Below are positions 44,156 to 52,737 of a stretch of DNA of 64,000 nucleotides, one piece after another. How positions within the stretch are numbered: position 1 is the first letter of the stretch; each line of letters begins with the position of its first letter. The DNA is from an uncultured Collinsella sp. (GTDB lineage: Bacteria; Actinomycetota; Coriobacteriia; Coriobacteriales; Coriobacteriaceae): positions 31,833-95,832 of the forward strand of contig CAUAWV010000003.1 in the NCBI GenBank assembly GCA_958433005.1, written 5' to 3'. The notes under the pieces are model-generated. The model saw only the letters and a list, made by a program, of their open reading frames with translations, searched no databases and was not told the DNA's origin. The position numbers and the translations under genes are program-made.

Positions 44156-45480
44156 GCCTGCAAACGAGGATTAAGGCTGCCGGCGCTGCGGCGGCGGCAG
44201 CGCCTGTAGATGTGGGGCGTCGCCGCGCCGTGAAACGACGCACCAAGCGCGCCGTGATGGACCGCATGGGTTACGACGAAGTGGCGCGTATCAGCGCCTA
44301 TATCGACCCGGCACTTGCCCGCTCGGAATTGCGTCCTGCGGTGGAGGCGGCGCTCAATGTTGAGGAGCCGACCGATCTCGCGACGCCCGAGCGCGAGACC
44401 ATCATCGACGAGATTTTGGATGACGTGGTGGGCTTGGGGCCGTTGCAGCCGCTCATCGAGGACGACACCGTTACCGAGATCATGATCAACGGCTGCCGCT
44501 CGGCTTTCTTTGAACGCGGCGGCGTCTTGTACCCCATCGAGCATGCGTTTGAGGATGATGAGCAGATCCGTGTGCTTATCGACCGCATTATCTCGCCACT
44601 TGGCCGCCGTATCGACGAGCGCAGCCCCATCGTCAACGCCCGCCTCAAAACGGGCTATCGCGTCAACGCGGTGATTCCGCCTGTGGCGATTGACGGACCG
44701 ATTCTCACCATCCGAAAGTTCTCGGACCGTATCTGCTCGCTGGACGAGCTCGTGGGGTTGGGATCGCTGCCGCTTTGGTATGCGCAGCTGCTGTCGTGTG
44801 CGGTGTCGCTGCGACAGGACCTGGCGGTTGCGGGAGGCACGGGATCTGGTAAGACCACCCTGCTCAACGCGTTGTCATGTGAGATTTCCACCGGCGAGCG
44901 CATCGTGACGATCGAGGACTCTGCCGAGCTCAAGTTTGCGCATCATCCGCACGTGGTGCGCCTAGAGGCGCGCGAGGCTTCAATTGAGGGCGAGGGCGCG
45001 GTGACGATCCGCGACCTGGTGACTAATGCCCTGCGCATGCGCCCCGACCGCATCGTGGTGGGCGAGGTGCGCGGTGCCGAGTGCTGCGACATGTTGCAGG
45101 CCATGAACACGGGCCACGACGGGTCGCTCACCACGCTTCATGCGGGTTCAGAACAGGAGACCGTGGTGCGTCTGACGTTGCTTGCACGTTATGGCATCGA
45201 TCTGCCGAGCGAGCTCATCGAGGAGCAGATTGCCATGGCACTCGACGGTATCGTGATGTCCGAGCGCCACGCCGATGGCAGGCGCTTCGTCTCCTCGTAT
45301 TCGGGGGTGCGACGCGCCGCATCGGGCGGCGTAGAGCTCGAGCGCTATGTGACGTTCGATGCCGCCGAGCGCACCTGGACGCTTGACCGCGAGCCGCCGT
45401 TTATCGCAGAAGGCCTGCGGTCGGGGACGCTCACACAAGAGGAGGTGGACGAATGGAGATCACTGTGCCCCTCGTCGTAG
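44152..45480 (+). CDS. tadA: Tad secretion ATPase TadA/CpaF
   Basis: The 442-residue type II/IV secretion ATPase powers pilus extension. It has an N-terminal helical part, Walker A AGGTGSGKTT (about 232-241), the Asp box, Walker B RIVVGEVRG and the His box TGHDGSLTTLHA. It shows typical TadA length. It overlaps both neighbours (ATGA upstream, 28 bp with TadB). Confidence 0.95.
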   Translation: MSLQTRIKAAGAAAAAAPVDVGRRRAVKRRTKRAVMDRMGYDEVARISAYIDPALARSELRPAVEAALNVEEPTDLATPERETIIDEILDDVVGLGPLQPLIEDDTVTEIMINGCRSAFFERGGVLYPIEHAFEDDEQIRVLIDRIISPLGRRIDERSPIVNARLKTGYRVNAVIPPVAIDGPILTIRKFSDRICSLDELVGLGSLPLWYAQLLSCAVSLRQDLAVAGGTGSGKTTLLNALSCEISTGERIVTIEDSAELKFAHHPHVVRLEAREASIEGEGAVTIRDLVTNALRMRPDRIVVGEVRGAECCDMLQAMNTGHDGSLTTLHAGSEQETVVRLTLLARYGIDLPSELIEEQIAMALDGIVMSERHADGRRFVSSYSGVRRAASGGVELERYVTFDAAERTWTLDREPPFIAEGLRSGTLTQEEVDEWRSLCPSS

Positions 45481-46379
45481 GGGGCTTGGCAGGGCTTTCT
45501 GTCGCGACGGCGTGCGGGGCGGAACCTCGTGTGCCGCAGGTACCGCCGGCGGAGCTGGCACGTCAGGCGCTCGAGACGGTGGCAGAGAAGCTGCCGCGTG
45601 AGCTGGTGGAAAACGATCTGCTGAAAAAGATCGCCCGTTCGTGGGCATCGCTGGCTCCGGCGCATCGCCTTGGCCTCGTGATCGAAGATGCTTCGGGACG
45701 TTTGGCGTTTCTGCTGCTATCGAGCGGTGTCTGCTGCGTTTTACTAACGATGGTGTCGTTATCGCCCCTCGGATTTGCCTTGGGACTTGTTGCTCCGTTT
45801 GCCGTTGGTGCCGCTCGGGATGGCTTTGAGAGCCGGCGCGAGCAACACGATGCAGAAGAGGCAATGCCCGAGGCGTTTACCGCACTTTCCATGTCGCTTG
45901 CCTCGGGACATTCGCTGGCCCAGGGCATGCGCTTTGTGGGCGCTCATGCGCAAGAGCCAGTGCATACCGAGTTTTTGCGGGTGGCGGCGGCGATCGATTG
46001 CGGCATCTCGGCGACCGACGCGCTCGATGACTTGCTCGTGCGTATCGACGCCCCCGGTCTTTCGCTTGTGACCTTGGCGCTTAAGGTGTCTCAGCGCACC
46101 GGCGCTCCGCTTGCCGACTTACTGTCCGAGGCGTCGAGCATGGTGGGGGAGCGCATTGAGCTCAAGCGCCGCCTGGATGTTAAGACGTCGCAGGCTCGCA
46201 TGTCTGCGCATATGGTCGCGGCGATGCCGGCGGGCATGTGCGCGGTGTTGGCGCTGCTTTCGGCAGATTTTCGTCGCGGTCTTGCGACGCCTGCCGGCGC
46301 GGGCGCTGTGGTGCTGGGTCTTGCCCTCAACGCCGTTGCCCTGGTGGTTATCCGGCGCATTATGCGGGTGGAGCTATGA
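45453..46379 (+). CDS. tadB: Tad pilus inner-membrane protein TadB
   Basis: The 308-residue protein has membrane helices near 85-125 and 265-305 and a type II secretion system F domain (about 140-260; EAFTALSMSLASGHSLAQGMRFV). With TadC it forms the membrane platform for pilin assembly. It starts inside tadA and ends overlapping tadC (ATGA). Confidence 0.85.
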   Translation: MEITVPLVVGGLAGLSVATACGAEPRVPQVPPAELARQALETVAEKLPRELVENDLLKKIARSWASLAPAHRLGLVIEDASGRLAFLLLSSGVCCVLLTMVSLSPLGFALGLVAPFAVGAARDGFESRREQHDAEEAMPEAFTALSMSLASGHSLAQGMRFVGAHAQEPVHTEFLRVAAAIDCGISATDALDDLLVRIDAPGLSLVTLALKVSQRTGAPLADLLSEASSMVGERIELKRRLDVKTSQARMSAHMVAAMPAGMCAVLALLSADFRRGLATPAGAGAVVLGLALNAVALVVIRRIMRVEL

Positions 46380-47017
46380 GCGCCCCGGTTGCAGTCGCGG
46401 CTTGCCTGTGCGCCCTGAGTGTATTTGTCGCGACGGGTTTGGATCGGGCGGATGCACGCAAGATCGCAGGGGCCTGCAAGCGCGAGGCGGTGCTGGTCGC
46501 TGCCGCGGGTCGCTCGGTGGTCGATGCTCTGACCGCGCGAGTGAAGGGCGCGGTTGGAGCGGGCGGCCCGGCGCGAGTGTCGCTCGGCGAAGTGTCCGAG
46601 ATGATCGATGTTGTGCGCTTGGGTCTTTCGGCCGGTCTTTCGTTTGATGCGGCGCTTGAGATTTTCTGCGCCAACCGCCGGTCAGTGCTGGCTCTTCGCC
46701 TTGAGCGCGCCTGCATGGCGTGGCAGGTGGGCGTGGGCACGCGTGAGGACGAGTTGTTGGCCGCCGCGCGCGACCTGGACGTGCGAGCGCTCGAGACCTT
46801 TGCCATCACGGTGGGGCAGGCGCTCGCCCTGGGTGCCCCACTTGCCGAGACGCTGGCCGCTCAAAGTCGCGAGATCCGTGCGGCTCATCGCGCCGCGGTC
46901 GAGCGCGAGATCGAGCGTGCACCCGTCAAGCTGCTGATTCCCACCGGCACGCTCATCTTGCCGGCGTTGCTTCTGTCCATATTGGGCCCGCTGCTGGGAG
47001 CAGGCGGGATGATGTAG
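46376..47017 (+). CDS. tadC: Tad pilus inner-membrane protein TadC
   Basis: The 213-residue protein has a type II secretion F domain (about 60-180, EMIDVVRLGLSAGLSFDAAL) and C-terminal helices ending LLSILGPLLG. It is shorter than many TadC proteins, which lose the first helices similarly in Coriobacteriia-like loci. ATG 46376 overlaps the tadB stop. Confidence 0.82.
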   Translation: MSAPVAVAACLCALSVFVATGLDRADARKIAGACKREAVLVAAAGRSVVDALTARVKGAVGAGGPARVSLGEVSEMIDVVRLGLSAGLSFDAALEIFCANRRSVLALRLERACMAWQVGVGTREDELLAAARDLDVRALETFAITVGQALALGAPLAETLAAQSREIRAAHRAAVEREIERAPVKLLIPTGTLILPALLLSILGPLLGAGGMM

Positions 47018-47027
47018 GGAGGAATAC

Positions 47028-47261
47028 ATGAACACGATGACTGACGCTGCTGGCAAGGTCCAGGGCTGGGCGTTTTGCCGGGCGGCACATGTTCGTCAGC
47101 GCGCCAAGGAACTATTGCAGGAGGAGAGTGCACAGGGTACCACCGAGTATGCCATCTTGGTCGGCGTGCTCGTGGTGATCGCGATTATCGCCATCGTCGC
47201 ATTTAAGGGCAAGGTCCAAGATCTATGGAACGCTATCAGCGAGGGCATCAACAGCCTGTAG
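47028..47261 (+). CDS. Flp-type pilin (major subunit candidate)
   Basis: The 77-residue protein has a basic leader, then SAQGTTEYAIL, followed by one hydrophobic helix (about 42-58) and a short tail, the layout of Flp/Tad pilins. The motif fits QxTxExxxL of class III signal peptides. GGGAGG lies 6 bases before ATG. Its position right after TadC fits the main pilin. Confidence 0.85.
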   Translation: MNTMTDAAGKVQGWAFCRAAHVRQRAKELLQEESAQGTTEYAILVGVLVVIAIIAIVAFKGKVQDLWNAISEGINSL

Positions 47262-47788
47262 AGGGCGAGCGCCCCATCGGGGTGCTGCTGGTGTTTGCTT
47301 GCCTGACCGTGGCGATAGCGGCGGTGCTTTGGGGGCTTAACGCCGCGCGGCAGCAGCGTCCTGGGACCGCCTCCGATTTGGGCTCAGATTCGGCGGTGGC
47401 GTCTCAAAAAGATGAGATGCGAGATGCGGACGATTCGGATGTCGCTGTCACGGCGCAAACCTTTCTGCGGACGCTCGACAAGCGGTCTGGCACTGCGACG
47501 GATTCGCCTGAGGGCAACGCGATTGCGGTCCGGCTTGCATGGTCCGAGGACCGACCGATGACCGAAGCGGCGGCGGATATGCTGCGTGCCTATCGCGAGG
47601 TACCCACGGCGCAACTTGCTCTGAGCGGCTATCTCGACATCAAGGGAAACGTGTGGGGCGCCATCGTGCGCGACGAACGCGGCTGGGTCGATATGGTGAC
47701 AATTGCCGCGGATGCTGGCGATGCTTCGTGTCGTCTGCGCGCCGTGCGCCTGAGCCCGCAGGCAACGGACTCAAAGGAGGGATCGTGA
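47225..47788 (+). CDS. Membrane-anchored hypothetical protein of the Tad operon
   Basis: The 187-residue protein has one membrane helix (about 18-40) and a soluble outside domain with no family I recognise. It starts within the pilin gene (37-bp overlap, weak RBS) and ends just before the next pilin-like gene, so it is part of the operon. It may be a pilus accessory protein. Confidence 0.6.
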   Translation: MERYQRGHQQPVEGERPIGVLLVFACLTVAIAAVLWGLNAARQQRPGTASDLGSDSAVASQKDEMRDADDSDVAVTAQTFLRTLDKRSGTATDSPEGNAIAVRLAWSEDRPMTEAAADMLRAYREVPTAQLALSGYLDIKGNVWGAIVRDERGWVDMVTIAADAGDASCRLRAVRLSPQATDSKEGS

Positions 47789-47789
47789 A

Positions 47790-48008
47790 ATGCATGATGT
47801 CCTGCGTGAGGAATCTGCCCAGGCGACGGTCGAATACGCCATCGTCACGGTGGCGCTGTTATCGATCGTGCTGGCGATCGCGGGACTTTGGCGTGCCGGC
47901 ACCGATGGGCGCTTGGCGGCGCTGGTTGAGCGGGCGGCATCCCATGGCGTTGCCTCGACGTCGGTTATCGACGCCGCTGCGGCCGCTAAGGACATCGCGT
48001 TGTATTGA
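47790..48008 (+). CDS. Second small pilin-like protein
   Basis: The 72-residue protein starts with an acidic, short leader (MHDVLREESAQ) and the processing motif QATVEYAIV, then a hydrophobic helix and a short Ala-rich tail. A strong RBS AAAGGAGGG is 8 bases upstream. It is probably a minor pilin. Confidence 0.7.
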   Translation: MHDVLREESAQATVEYAIVTVALLSIVLAIAGLWRAGTDGRLAALVERAASHGVASTSVIDAAAAAKDIALY

Positions 48009-48480
48009 TGCCGCGCGCGAGGACCGGGCGCAGTCTACGGTCGAGGCCGCTTTTTTGCTGCCGACGTTTCTGACACTCATCCTTCTCGCGCTGCAACCGG
48101 TGTGCCTGCTCTATACGCGCGCGGTCATGGAGTCTGCCGCCGCCGAGACCGCGCGGCTCATGACCACGACGACGGCGGAGGACGACGATCTTAAGGAGTT
48201 CACCCGCCGCCGACTTGCCGCAGTGCCCAACGTTTCGATCTTTCATGCCGGCGGGCCGTTGTCGTGGGATATCGAGCTTGGCCGGGCCGGTGCGGGTGGC
48301 GTCTCGTCCGTGTCCGTTTCCGGCGAGGTCAAGCCGTTGCCTGTGATCGGTGCGTTTGCGCAGGCTATGGGTGGTACCGCCGAGGGCGGCTACGTTGAGC
48401 TCAAGGTCGATGTCTCGTATCAATCGCGTCCCGAATGGCTGGAGGGAGATTATGATTCGTGGATTGCTGCATGGGATTAG
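47944..48480 (+). CDS. TadE-like minor pilin
   Basis: The product is up to 178 residues. The recognisable part begins EDRAQSTVEAAFLLPTF, a TadE-type processing motif and helix, followed by an outside domain. The start is uncertain: ATG 47944 lies inside the previous gene without a good RBS, while an ATT codon at 48004 follows TAAGGA. The stop is at 48478, after the next gene has begun at 48452. Confidence 0.7.
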   Translation: MALPRRRLSTPLRPLRTSRCIDAAREDRAQSTVEAAFLLPTFLTLILLALQPVCLLYTRAVMESAAAETARLMTTTTAEDDDLKEFTRRRLAAVPNVSIFHAGGPLSWDIELGRAGAGGVSSVSVSGEVKPLPVIGAFAQAMGGTAEGGYVELKVDVSYQSRPEWLEGDYDSWIAAWD

Positions 48481-50617
48481 GCGCTGCCTGTTGCGGGTGA
48501 CGCAAGGGTTTGCGGCCCGCCGTCGACCAGGCGCTCTCCGCAAACGAGGCGGCTTTATGGGTCGAGCCGGTGTCGATCTGTTTATCGAAGACGGCGCCTA
48601 TACCACGCTTTCTTCTGCCGTGGTCATCCTAGTGGTGCTCACATTGTTGTTTTCGTCGACCGCGGCGATATGGAGCATGTCGCGTGCCGGGGATACTCAG
48701 GTGGCGGCTGATAGTGGCGCGCTGGCGGGTGCCAACGTAGTGTCGTCCTATCACACGGCTGCCACGGTGGTTGATGCGAGCATCTTGAGTCTGGGGCTGG
48801 CGGGGTTTGCCACGATCGGGACGGGCCTGGTCGCCATCCTCATCCCGGGTGCCGAGCCGGTTGCCGGCAATATGGTCGACACCGGGATTGAGATCATTAA
48901 AACGCGCAACAAGTTTGCCAAAAGCGCATCGGAAGGCTTACAGAAAATCGAGACGGCTCTGCCGTATCTGATCGCCGCGCGTGCCACGCAGGCGGTGTCG
49001 GCGCAGGATACCGATAGTGTGACCTATACCGGTACGGCGCTTGCCGTGCCCAGGACATCCGAGTCTGACTTCGCTGCGCTCGAGGGGTCCGAGATCTCGA
49101 CCGATGCCATTAAAGACACATCAGATGATTTAGAGTGTGCGGCCGAGGAGCTGCGGAAGGCTTCTGAGGACACGGCGAAGGCTAAAGAGCGTGCTTGGCT
49201 GGCGGATTGTGGTGGGTCTGACAAGGGCTCGGTCGGCAGCTGTTCTTGCATGTGGGAGCGTGCGAAAAGCCTAACGGATCTCTCCGGTGTTCAAAATCCG
49301 CATTACTCATCGAGCGTTACGTGGGAGCCCCAAGTTGCCCTTGATCGCGCGAAGGACTACTACCATTGGCGTCTGACAAATGAGAAGCCCCACGGCTCGA
49401 GTGTCGAGATGAAGGCAGAGTCTGCGGCGCGTAAGGCGTTTTATACCTATGCGAGCGCGGAGGTCGATCGGGCGCATATAACCGAGAACGGAGACAGGGT
49501 TTCCTCCTATATTCCGCTGCTGCCGCGCAACTCTGATGAGGTTCGGGCGACGGAACTCTATACCGATGCGGTGTGGCCGACTAGCGTGAACGATGACAAG
49601 GCGTATCTGCATTACGGGACGACCTGCCCTAACTATAAGAAAGGGACGCCGAGCGGATTTGCTTCGGTTGCCGATTACGATGGACAGGATAAATGCAGCA
49701 AATGCCATTTTGGCGTTTTGTCGCTTGGTGCTGTTGCGGCGCCTTCAACCTCTATCGAAAACGGCTTCGAATATCACTTCGACGAGTTCAAAAAGGCCTT
49801 GGAGGAATACGTCAAATGTCGGAACAAAGAGCTTGAGCTCATGCGTCAGACCGAGGATGAGGCCGACCGTGCGAGCAATGCGTTTGACCAGGCCATTAAA
49901 GCGCTTTCGGGCGAGCGTCCGCGTATCGCTCCGCCCGGTCGCAACGGCGTGGTTGCCTTTGCGGTTTCGGGTGCCATCTCGAGCCCCGATGAGCTCAACT
50001 CTTCGTTTAACACGGCAGTCAGGCTTGGCGATCGCGGTGCCATCTCTGCCGCGGTGCTGGCGCCCGATGAGGCGACGGCGCAAAACAACGTGCTTTCGCG
50101 ATTTTTCTCGACATTGAAGGAACGCTCGGGTGGCGTTGCCGGCGTACTCGATGGCGTCATGGATGTCTGGGGACGGCTGCTTGTGGGATACGGAGACATC
50201 CAAGGTTCGGCCGACGAACTTATGGACGAGATGATTAAAGGCCTAGGAGGGGGCAGCGGCGCGTTGGGCTCCATCGCATCGTGGCTCGGCGATACCGTTT
50301 CGGCGTCCGTGGCGGCGCTGGGTTTGGAACCGTGCGACTTGCGCCTGCGAAAGCCGGTGCTGACTGATTCCGCCAACGTCATTAAGAGCCCGGGGTCTGA
50401 CATTGCTGGTCTCTCTCAAGCGCAAGACAAACTGCGAAGTATTCCGTTGGGCGTGACCGATCCCAAGGCGCTTTGCGAGGCGTTGGAATATCAAGTCGAA
50501 CGCACCATCAGCGGTACGGTGTTCACGCTTGCGGAGATTCCTCTGCCCGGCGGCGGCTCCATCCCGCTCACCGTCGATGTCGCCACGCTGGTTGGCGCTC
50601 TGGGCGGTGGGTCGTAA
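48452..50617 (+). CDS. Large TadG-like pilus-associated secreted protein
   Basis: The 721-residue protein has a basic N terminus and a membrane helix (about 48-72) followed by DTQVAADSGALAGA, the typical TadG/Flp N-terminal block. A long, mostly unassigned outside domain follows, with a Cys cluster (CGGSDKGSVGSCSC) and C...CSKC. GGAGGGAG lies 2-9 bases before ATG 48452. It is likely a pilus tip or anchoring protein. The C-terminal part is without recognised family. Confidence 0.7.
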   Translation: MIRGLLHGIRRCLLRVTQGFAARRRPGALRKRGGFMGRAGVDLFIEDGAYTTLSSAVVILVVLTLLFSSTAAIWSMSRAGDTQVAADSGALAGANVVSSYHTAATVVDASILSLGLAGFATIGTGLVAILIPGAEPVAGNMVDTGIEIIKTRNKFAKSASEGLQKIETALPYLIAARATQAVSAQDTDSVTYTGTALAVPRTSESDFAALEGSEISTDAIKDTSDDLECAAEELRKASEDTAKAKERAWLADCGGSDKGSVGSCSCMWERAKSLTDLSGVQNPHYSSSVTWEPQVALDRAKDYYHWRLTNEKPHGSSVEMKAESAARKAFYTYASAEVDRAHITENGDRVSSYIPLLPRNSDEVRATELYTDAVWPTSVNDDKAYLHYGTTCPNYKKGTPSGFASVADYDGQDKCSKCHFGVLSLGAVAAPSTSIENGFEYHFDEFKKALEEYVKCRNKELELMRQTEDEADRASNAFDQAIKALSGERPRIAPPGRNGVVAFAVSGAISSPDELNSSFNTAVRLGDRGAISAAVLAPDEATAQNNVLSRFFSTLKERSGGVAGVLDGVMDVWGRLLVGYGDIQGSADELMDEMIKGLGGGSGALGSIASWLGDTVSASVAALGLEPCDLRLRKPVLTDSANVIKSPGSDIAGLSQAQDKLRSIPLGVTDPKALCEALEYQVERTISGTVFTLAEIPLPGGGSIPLTVDVATLVGALGGGS

Positions 50618-51093
50618 TGAGTATCCGCATGCGTCTGCGCGAGGAGCGCGCCCAAGCGACGGTGGAGATAGCAGTGGTTACGCCCGTTTTGCTGGTGCTG
50701 GCACTCATCGTATACAACGTCATGATCTATGCCAGCGCTGTCGCGCGCTTCGACCGCGTGGTGCCCGACATCGTGTTGGCGCACGCCGTGGCGCCGAGCG
50801 GGGAGGGCGACGAAAGCTCTGTCGATGCCTCGGCGACGGTCCGGACTCAAATTCTGAATGCCATGGAAGGCTATGACTTGCAGATCGAAGTGTCGAGCGA
50901 GCAAGGCGCGGAGGCATCGGATGGTGGCCTGCTCTCCCTATCCGGTACGTTTAGGACCTACACCTGCACCATGCACTATGAGCCGTGGCCGACTTCTCTC
51001 AGCATCGCTGGCGTTCCGCTGGGGGCGCCGACAACGTTGTCGCACGAGCGCGCGGTGACGGTCGATCCATGGCGTCCGGGGGTGGTCATGTGA
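50617..51093 (+). CDS. TadE/TadF-like minor pilin
   Basis: The 158-residue protein starts with a basic leader and the motif QATVEIAVV at about 13-21. A hydrophobic helix and an outside domain follow. It overlaps the TadG-like gene by one base (TAATG) and the next gene by GTGA. It completes the pilin set of the locus. Confidence 0.75.
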   Translation: MSIRMRLREERAQATVEIAVVTPVLLVLALIVYNVMIYASAVARFDRVVPDIVLAHAVAPSGEGDESSVDASATVRTQILNAMEGYDLQIEVSSEQGAEASDGGLLSLSGTFRTYTCTMHYEPWPTSLSIAGVPLGAPTTLSHERAVTVDPWRPGVVM

Positions 51094-51449
51094 CCGCGGT
51101 CTCGTCCTACATCGCCTACGCGCGGGCACTCAATAGGCTGGGCTGGACGCCGGCCGAGTTTGCGGTGGCGGAGTCGTTTGCCGTGCGCCTGCGCGGCATG
51201 CTGGGACGATGTCCGGTTGCCGCCAACGGTCTGCCGCTCGTCATGGCGTTTCCACGCTGCTCTTCGGTCCATACGTGTTTTATGGCCTATCCCATCGACA
51301 TCGCCTTCATCGATCGCGACGGCAAGATCCTCGCGCGCTACGAAAGCGTTCGTCCTTGGCGCACGTGCTCCTGCCCCGGCGCCTGGGCCGTACTAGAGCG
51401 TCCTTCAATCATTGTTTCGATCCCTGCTCTCCAACGCGTGCCGGCTTAA
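51090..51449 (+). CDS. DUF192-family protein
   Basis: The 119-residue protein has the DUF192 core: RLRGMLGR, AFPRCSSVHTCFMAYPIDIAF, and the DGKIL/Y segment. DUF192 is common but without known biochemical function. GTG 51090 follows GGGGGTGG and overlaps the preceding stop, so it is co-translated with the Tad genes. An alternative start is ATG 51069. Confidence 0.75.
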   Translation: MTAVSSYIAYARALNRLGWTPAEFAVAESFAVRLRGMLGRCPVAANGLPLVMAFPRCSSVHTCFMAYPIDIAFIDRDGKILARYESVRPWRTCSCPGAWAVLERPSIIVSIPALQRVPA

Positions 51450-51507
51450 GAATTGGCGACAGCGGACTTTTGTCATACGAAATTGGGTAAGATGGAGGAG
51501 AAGATGC

Positions 51508-51774
51508 ATGGATGTTGAGATCCATCCCAACGCTAAAAAGCACCTGACGGAAAAGCAGGTGCTTAGCGCTTGGCTTGCGGTTACTGAGTGCATTCGTCGC
51601 GAGTCGAAGGACGAGCCGCCGAGATGGCTTGCGATTGGATGGCTCCCAGACGGACGAAGCGTGGAGCTTGTCGCGGTCGAGCTTGTCCGTGGGTGGCTTA
51701 TCATTCATGCCTTGTCTCCAGTCCAGAAGAAATTTTGGCAGGAGATTGAACAGGCTCGGCAAAGGGGTCGATGA
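51508..51774 (+). CDS. Putative toxin of a toxin-antitoxin-like pair
   Basis: The 88-residue protein is small and compact, with WLAIGWLPDGRSVELVAVE and GWLIIHA segments that recall RelE/BrnT-type folds, but no defined family is assigned. GGAGGAG is about 8 bases upstream of ATG 51508. It overlaps the next gene by ATGA. Confidence 0.6.
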   Translation: MDVEIHPNAKKHLTEKQVLSAWLAVTECIRRESKDEPPRWLAIGWLPDGRSVELVAVELVRGWLIIHALSPVQKKFWQEIEQARQRGR

Positions 51775-52058
51775 TGGGCAAGACGTATACGGCCGCTAAA
51801 GGTCAGGTTGTAACGGATGAAATGATTGACGCGTGGTGCGAGTCGTACGAGCGCGGAGAGTTTCCGGATGGCGAACATACCGTTGGTGGGATCGTGCATG
51901 GACGGCCCCCGCTCTCAGGTGAGGGGACGGCAACGTTGTCGGTCAAGATTCCTCTGGGAATGAAGGAGGCCATTCGTCGACGGGCGGCTGCCGAGGGGAT
52001 GACGCCAAGTGAGTTTGCCCGTGCGGCTCTGAGCGAAAAACTTCTTGCTGCCGGCTGA
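51771..52058 (+). CDS. Ribbon-helix-helix antitoxin-like protein
   Basis: The 95-residue protein has a C-terminal ribbon-helix-helix segment (about 52-90): a beta strand ATLSVKIPLG followed by two helices with GMTPSEFARAAL. Such proteins bind DNA and neutralise small toxins. It overlaps the upstream gene by 4 bp. Toxin-first order is used by some families. Confidence 0.65.
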   Translation: MMGKTYTAAKGQVVTDEMIDAWCESYERGEFPDGEHTVGGIVHGRPPLSGEGTATLSVKIPLGMKEAIRRRAAAEGMTPSEFARAALSEKLLAAG

Positions 52059-52181
52059 TGTCTCTGACGTGCCGATTTATAGAACCGAGGCTGTGCTCAA
52101 AAACTTTTTTGAAATTCTCGGTTGACCGGAACGCGTCCTTGGTTATACTAATCAAGCCTTGAAACAAGGCACACCTCAAAT

Positions 52182-52236
<55 letters not shown>

Positions 52237-52254
<18 letters not shown>

Positions 52255-52486
52255 CCTTGAATTGACTAGGACCTCTGCAAAGGGGTCCTTTTCTTTTATG
52301 CAGCCCCTACATGGAATCGAACCCCGTGAGGGCGCGGAGCTGAGTAAACGCGTAAGCGTTTGCCAGCGCAGCTCGCAAGGCGCGTAAGCGCCGCAGCGGT
52401 CCGTCCGCGCAGCGCGCGGACGCGATTCCCTTCCCCGCCACCTTGAATTGACTAGGACCTCTGCAAAGGGGTCCTTTTCTTTTATG
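52237..52486 (+). repeat. Composite tRNA-Phe-linked repeat element
   Basis: A 64-bp segment holding the tRNA 3' end and terminator is present twice, identical (52237-52300 and 52423-52486). Between the copies lie an inverted T-arm sequence GGAATCGAACCCC (52313-52325) and GC-rich mini-hairpins such as AACGCGTAAGCGTT and GGCGCGTAAGCGCC. Confidence 0.8.
52268..52299 (+). terminator. Terminator of tRNA-Phe (first copy)
   Basis: The hairpin AGGACC.../GGTCCT is followed by TTTTCTTTT. The second copy is inside the composite repeat near 52454-52485. Confidence 0.8.
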
Positions 52487-52737
52487 TAGGGTTCTGCGGA
52501 AACTGCGTCCCAGAATAAGGGCTCAGAACGGGACACACTTTCCGGTGCCTGCCTCCGGCGCGCGTACACACCTCGTCGCACCATTCCGAGTCCGTCTGCT
52601 CCCAGACATTCCTCCCACTTTCGCGTCACTTTGCAGACCGTTCGGTCGCCTGTCCGCACACGCGGGTATACTCAAAACGATACTTATCCTACGCAATACG
52701 ATGCGGGTTCGACCTGCATGATCCGAAGGGGGCAGTG

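Noticed and set aside
52423..52442. Second tRNA-Phe gene
   Set aside because: Only the last about 20 tRNA bases are repeated.
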